Below are positions 4,345 to 7,614 of a stretch of DNA of 7,614 bases, in pieces. This stretch comes from Candidatus Aminicenans sakinawicola JGI OTU-1 (lineage in GTDB: Bacteria > Acidobacteriota > Aminicenantia > Aminicenantales > Aminicenantaceae). Positions within the stretch are counted from its first letter, which is position 1; each line of letters starts with the position of its first letter. A program made the position numbers and the translations under genes. The notes below the pieces were generated by a model. It ran no database searches and was not told the DNA's origin. It saw only the letters and a list, made by a program, of their open reading frames with translations. The DNA is taken from positions 21,965-29,578 of the forward strand of contig AWNV01000027.1 in assembly GCA_000493965.1 (NCBI GenBank). Direction: 5' to 3'.

Positions 4345-5211
4345 ATGAAAAACAAAATATTGTTTTTTATATTTGTAATAGTAGCTTCTTTAGGAATTTT
4401 CCCAGTTTTTTTATTTTCTCAGGAGAATGAAACAATTGATTATCATTCTGATATGTTCAGCGGAGGCCAATTCATCGGTTTTAGAAATACTAAAGCTTAT
4501 GATCCTTATAAAGCTGTAACTTTAATCATTACTTCCACTCTCATGAGTAATATGATACCCAGAGGAACAATATTTTCTTCAGAAGCATCTTGGTCTAACA
4601 ATTTTTCAGTTTTTCACTCAATATCTCCTAAAGTTGGTATTTTTATTGGATATTGGATGAATATTAAAGAAATAAGTGTAAAAGATGAATTAATTAAAAA
4701 TTTTCAAAATAATATCAACATTGGAGTTAATGGTGAATATAACAATTTTAATTTTGAATTTAAATATTTTCATTTTAAAGAAAAAGGAAACGGTCTTAAA
4801 TTTAATGAAATTTCTTTAAATGGAAAATTTAATACACTCTTTAATCCTGGTATCGGGATTACTTACGACTTTGATTTTAATAAAGAAAAATCCCCTGGTT
4901 GTAATATAAATATTAATATTAATGAAAATATTCCACTAGAGGCTCTTAAACACGAAAATATAAGGCTAGAAGGAGATTATAAGATTAATCAATTTTTTAA
5001 ACGAACAGGTTGGGAGCAATTTAATCTCCAGATTAGTGGTCCTATTCTATTAGAGGATTTGCTAAGAGTTTTAAAAATCGATAAATTTCTTCAAGTCAGC
5101 GAGGGGAAAACTATAATTACCTTAGTTGCAGCTACAATTTATAGAGTAGAAGAAAAAAAATTTTATGGTCATTTGAGTGCGCAATTGAAAATTCATATTC
5201 CTTTTTTATAA
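4345..5211 (+). CDS. Secreted beta-rich protein, putative outer-membrane beta-barrel
   Basis: The only plus-strand gene, 288 residues from the ATG at 4345. I chose this start over the in-frame ATG at 4324 because AAAGGAGAG (4333-4341) is well placed for it and a signal peptide begins directly there. That peptide has a basic MKNK, a hydrophobic stretch ILFFIFVIVASLG continuing to about residue 22, then SQEN, with cleavage likely near FSQ. The mature part alternates polar and hydrophobic or aromatic residues in short strands (VNGEYNNFNFEFKYFHF, NEISLNGKFN, NININININE, YGHLSAQLKIHIPFL). It ends on such a strand, as outer-membrane barrels do. No known family is recognised. The gene is much richer in A+T than its neighbours; one 60-base stretch (4681-4740) has only 11 G/C. 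It sits divergent from the Xre operon and convergent with the recombinase, as cargo might. Confidence 0.8.
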   Translation: MKNKILFFIFVIVASLGIFPVFLFSQENETIDYHSDMFSGGQFIGFRNTKAYDPYKAVTLIITSTLMSNMIPRGTIFSSEASWSNNFSVFHSISPKVGIFIGYWMNIKEISVKDELIKNFQNNINIGVNGEYNNFNFEFKYFHFKEKGNGLKFNEISLNGKFNTLFNPGIGITYDFDFNKEKSPGCNINININENIPLEALKHENIRLEGDYKINQFFKRTGWEQFNLQISGPILLEDLLRVLKIDKFLQVSEGKTIITLVAATIYRVEEKKFYGHLSAQLKIHIPFL

Positions 5212-5312
5212 TATTTATTTGCCTTTTTAATAAAGCTGGCATCACGCAGGCTATGTTTTGTCCAAACGATGGCGAGCACCTCTTTTTTTCTTAACAATGT
5301 AGCCTTATCCAT
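5193..5312 (-). other. Doubtful 39-residue ORF, possible gene remnant
   Basis: In the 206-bp gap between the secreted-protein gene and the recombinase, a minus-strand frame from ATG 5312 to the stop at 5193 encodes 39 residues (MDKATLLRKKEVLAIVW, then TKHSLRDASFIKKANKYYKKGI). It overlaps the end of the convergent secreted-protein gene by 19 bp. Its DNA (about 5240-5290) is richer in G+C than the flanks, and the protein has plausible composition. It lacks a good ribosome site and has no known domain. It could be the tail of a lost gene, a tiny real gene, or chance. The rest of the gap (5313-5417) shows no gene and no convincing terminator. Confidence 0.25.
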
Positions 5313-5417
5313 ACTGAACTGAACTTCCAGGGAATTTCACATCTAACTCATTTCTTTATGACTCAAGTAAAAACTTCTGACTTTCAATTTTTCAGTCGCC
5401 TCATGTTTCTTATAAAT

Positions 5418-7004
5418 TTAAAAAAGAAATGCCTCTTCCACTATAGGATCAACTAAGTTTTTTGCAATTATATACTGTTCCGAAAGAGTAAATCTCACAA
5501 TCTGTTCGAAAATGTCCTCTTTTGTGGGCAGAGAAGGATGATTTTTGAACAATCTTTCTAACCCTTTCTGGAGAAGAATCGAGAATGGAGGGTTGAGTTT
5601 TACGTCAATGATCGACCTATCTTTGACATAGATTTTCTCAAAAATCGCCTTTAAAAGGTTCTTTCTCTGTTCATAATTAAATTTCTGGTGAAGAAATGAA
5701 AGCATACTGCCGACTACGATACATTTATCCAGGAAATCTAGAGGATCATCATAATCAACTTCAAGTTGGCTAAGCCGAGCCTCTGCTGCCCTTCTCTTTT
5801 CATTGTATTTCTTCTCCATCTTTTCATAGATATCCCTGGCTAATTTACCTCCTAACATCTCATCCAAAAGCTTCATTTCTTTATTCTCTAATTCTCCTAT
5901 AGTCCTCTTGAGTGTTTTAAGTTCTTTCCCGGCTATCTGCTTTCTTCTTTTGGCAATCTCATGCATCTCTAACTTAAGAAGTTCCAATAGCTTCTTAGGC
6001 GGCTGTAATCGCTCATAAAGGGCTTCTAGTTGACCGTCAAGGAGTTTTACAGGGATATATGGCTGATTACACTTCTCTTTATGGAGATTCGGAAGACATC
6101 TATAATAAGTTCCTCTGGGATGGACTTCTCCTGTCAGCTTCTGTCCACAGGTCTGGCAATAAGCAGCTCCCCTTAAAAGAAACTTTAACCTTCCTTTCTC
6201 TCCCGTATCAACGCTCCTTCTCTTTAATATCTCCTGGACTCTGTAAAATAATTCTTGAGAAATAATGGGCTTATGTTTTCCTTTGTACTCTTTTCCTTTC
6301 CATTCCATTCTGCCTATATAGAATCTTCTGGTTAGGAGCTTTTTCATTGCTTCTGGACTATAGATTTTTCCATACCTTGTCTTCAGACCTCTTTCAGACA
6401 TCTCTTCTGACAGAGTTTTAAGGGAATAGTTTCCAGTTGAGAAAAGCTCAAAGGCCTGCCTGACAAAACAAGAAGTCTTTGAGTCAGGCACATGCTTGAC
6501 TCGGCCATCTTCTCCATTAACGCTTCTATACCCAATTGGAGGTTTAGTAGGCCATTCCCCTTTTTTAAGTTTAGCAGAGTTAGATTTTTTAATTTCCTCT
6601 CCCAAATTAGCGCTGTACCATTCGGAAATGCTTGCAATGATATTTTCAAGAAGATGACCTACGGGATTGTCGTCAAAAGGTTCTGAGACCGATATAAGCC
6701 GTATCCCCTTCTGTTTTAGAATGGCCTTGATCGTAGCATAGTCGATCAGGTTTCTTGCCAGACGGTCAATTTTGTGAACAATAACCGCGTCAACACCCTT
6801 GTTTTCCTTACAATATTGGATCAACTTTTTTAATTCAGGCCGATTAGCCGTTCTTGCGGATTCGCCTTCGTCAATAAAATGACTGGCAACCTTCCAGTTG
6901 TTTCTTTTGGCATATTCCTTCATGGCCTCGATCTGGGCCGGAATAGACAGGTCTTTTTGAGCTTGTTTGTCCGTGGACACACGGGCATAGAGGAGGCAGT
7001 TCAT
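5418..7004 (-). CDS. Large serine recombinase (site-specific integrase)
   Basis: A complete 528-residue large serine recombinase, the type that integrates and excises phages and conjugative elements with 2-bp staggered cuts and a covalent Ser-DNA link. The N-terminal resolvase domain has YARVSTDKQ with nucleophile S10 and R8, and the active-site arginines R81 and R84 in HKIDRLARN. The long helix follows at about 116-140. The recombinase DNA-binding domain covers about 150-265 (PPIGYRS, HVPD, LLTRRFYIGRMEWKGKEYKGKH). A zinc ribbon holds C283, C286, C303 and C312. A coiled coil spans about 338-415 and is probably the arm that governs synapsis and directionality. Nothing is missing, so it should be active. 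The start is fixed by the early position of the catalytic motif, though no Shine-Dalgarno site is seen. No small directionality factor is identified; the Xre-like or 52-residue protein could serve. The attachment site is probably close by. Confidence 0.95.
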   Translation of the reverse strand: MNCLLYARVSTDKQAQKDLSIPAQIEAMKEYAKRNNWKVASHFIDEGESARTANRPELKKLIQYCKENKGVDAVIVHKIDRLARNLIDYATIKAILKQKGIRLISVSEPFDDNPVGHLLENIIASISEWYSANLGEEIKKSNSAKLKKGEWPTKPPIGYRSVNGEDGRVKHVPDSKTSCFVRQAFELFSTGNYSLKTLSEEMSERGLKTRYGKIYSPEAMKKLLTRRFYIGRMEWKGKEYKGKHKPIISQELFYRVQEILKRRSVDTGEKGRLKFLLRGAAYCQTCGQKLTGEVHPRGTYYRCLPNLHKEKCNQPYIPVKLLDGQLEALYERLQPPKKLLELLKLEMHEIAKRRKQIAGKELKTLKRTIGELENKEMKLLDEMLGGKLARDIYEKMEKKYNEKRRAAEARLSQLEVDYDDPLDFLDKCIVVGSMLSFLHQKFNYEQRKNLLKAIFEKIYVKDRSIIDVKLNPPFSILLQKGLERLFKNHPSLPTKEDIFEQIVRFTLSEQYIIAKNLVDPIVEEAFLF

Positions 7005-7065
7005 AGAAAGTTGTTAAAATGAGAATTCTGGAATTAAAAACAGATATTTAAGCCCAGAAAATTCA

Positions 7066-7084
7066 TCAATTAATGGTTAATTGA
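7066..7084. repeat. 8-bp inverted repeat upstream of the recombinase, candidate attachment or operator site
   Basis: TCAATTAA-TGG-TTAATTGA is a perfect 8-bp inverted repeat centred 71 bp before the recombinase start. Further out the arms stay loosely similar (ATTCA on the left, the complement of GAATATGAT on the right). Serine-integrase attachment sites are imperfect inverted repeats near the integrase gene, so this is one candidate; an operator is the other. The rest of the 241-bp gap (7005-7245) is A/T-rich with no gene that I can support. Confidence 0.35.
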
Positions 7085-7245
7085 ATATGATGAGCTCAGA
7101 AATGATTCTTATATTAACTCTAGCATTTAAATAATAATTCCTAAAGCTTGGGCTATGGAAAAAATTTGAACCTGTTGCTGTTTTTAAGATTTGCCTCAAT
7201 GGGGATAATTTTTTTGTGAATTAAATTCGTTATAAAGTATAATTT

Positions 7246-7614
7246 TTACTCGAGTTGAGATTCTTCACCATTCTCAAAAATTCTAATCTCAAATTTTCTT
7301 TTATCTTTTGGTAAGTATATAAAGAATCCATAATCATAAGCATAAATATAGTTAATATTATTGTATCGAAAGCCATTAATACGGGTCATATTTTTTAATC
7401 TTTCTAGATCATAATTCATTTTTCTTTTGGTTTTTTTTATCTCCAAGCAAATAAAATTATCTTGTATATTTGAATTTCTTTTATGAACAATGATGTCAGC
7501 GTACATTTTTTTTAGTATTTTTCCTTGATCAATCGTTTCAACCTTAGTTTCATGCTTATAGTTATTAAATCCCATCTTGTTAAACTCGCAATCAACATAA
7601 TAATTAGAAAATTT
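7246..7614 (-). CDS. PD-(D/E)XK nuclease-like protein, 5' end outside window
   Basis: The frame is open from the right edge to a stop at 7246-7248, giving 122 residues that lack the N-terminus. The internal Met at 7575 is not the start, since 13 in-frame codons precede it. The visible part shows the layout of a PD-(D/E)XK nuclease fold: a preceding acidic motif VDCEFN (visible residues 7-12, E10), YADIIVHKR with D40, and after a hydrophobic strand FICLEIKK with E58 and K60. Helix and strand follow (MNYDLERLKNMT, YIYAYDYGFFIYLP). The phrase ADIIVHKR..LEIKK is common in small uncharacterised restriction-like proteins. It may be a host or defence gene flanking the element. It could cleave DNA, but neither target nor activity can be read here. 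Confidence 0.7.
   Translation of the reverse strand, partial: KFSNYYVDCEFNKMGFNNYKHETKVETIDQGKILKKMYADIIVHKRNSNIQDNFICLEIKKTKRKMNYDLERLKNMTRINGFRYNNINYIYAYDYGFFIYLPKDKRKFEIRIFENGEESQLE

Noticed and set aside
6383..6649. 88-codon minus-strand frame inside the recombinase
   Set aside because: It is an alternative frame of the serine recombinase with no ribosome site and no recognisable domain.
5418..7004. IS607- or Tn3-type small serine transposase/resolvase
   Set aside because: At 528 residues, with a recombinase domain, Cys4 zinc ribbon and coiled coil, it fits the large serine integrases, and no terminal inverted repeats are seen.
1923..7084. Long direct repeats marking both ends of the element
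   Set aside because: Comparing the intergenic stretches by eye gave no convincing shared direct repeat. Serine integrases may leave only a 2-3 bp common core, so absence is uninformative and no end is called.
1..7614. CRISPR array, tRNA or rRNA genes
   Set aside because: I saw no regularly spaced identical repeats, no tRNA-like cloverleaf sequence and no rRNA-like stretch on either strand. The 3319-3384 repeats are too few and directly adjacent, so they are not CRISPR repeats.

Overview
The window reads as uncultured, low-GC, probably Gram-negative bacterial DNA. The Gram-negative guess rests on one secreted protein that looks like an outer-membrane barrel. I cannot name the phylum. Coding is dense and almost all on the minus strand. 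It falls into blocks of visibly different base composition, as expected of an accessory region carrying an integrated element.

Left block (1-1801, minus strand): a tightly coupled three-gene operon for a split phosphoenolpyruvate-synthase-like or antibiotic-phosphotransferase-like system. It encodes an ATP-grasp (PPDK_N) protein, a free-standing phosphohistidine swivel domain with a clear catalytic His, and a third protein of unknown family that runs off the left edge. The genes overlap by 4 bp (ATGA) and 8 bp. The usual PEP/pyruvate TIM-barrel domain is not visible, so the third protein may supply or recognise the acceptor.

Central block (2000-4124, minus strand): a compact five-gene operon, Xre-type regulator > 52-residue basic protein > winged-helix replication-initiator-like protein > RuvC-like protein B > RuvC-like protein A. 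A and B are tandem paralogues (about 30% identical by hand alignment). A keeps an acidic RuvC-type active site, but B has lost every catalytic acid (D>N, E>K, D>E). In the linker-coding part of the initiator-like gene there are three iteron-like repeats, one of them out of frame with the others, next to an 81% A+T tract. This matches the architecture of lambda gene O and ori. I infer a replication/recombination module of an integrated element, with an origin nested in its initiator gene.

Right block (4189-7614): two minus-oriented hairpin terminators, a very A/T-rich plus-strand gene for a secreted beta-rich protein, a short dubious ORF, and a 528-residue large serine recombinase as the likely integration enzyme. 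After a 241-bp intergenic stretch with an 8-bp inverted repeat comes the C-terminal part of a PD-(D/E)XK nuclease-like protein running off the right edge. The recombinase, initiator-like gene and RuvC pair are consistent with one integrative element. The element ends cannot be fixed from this window.
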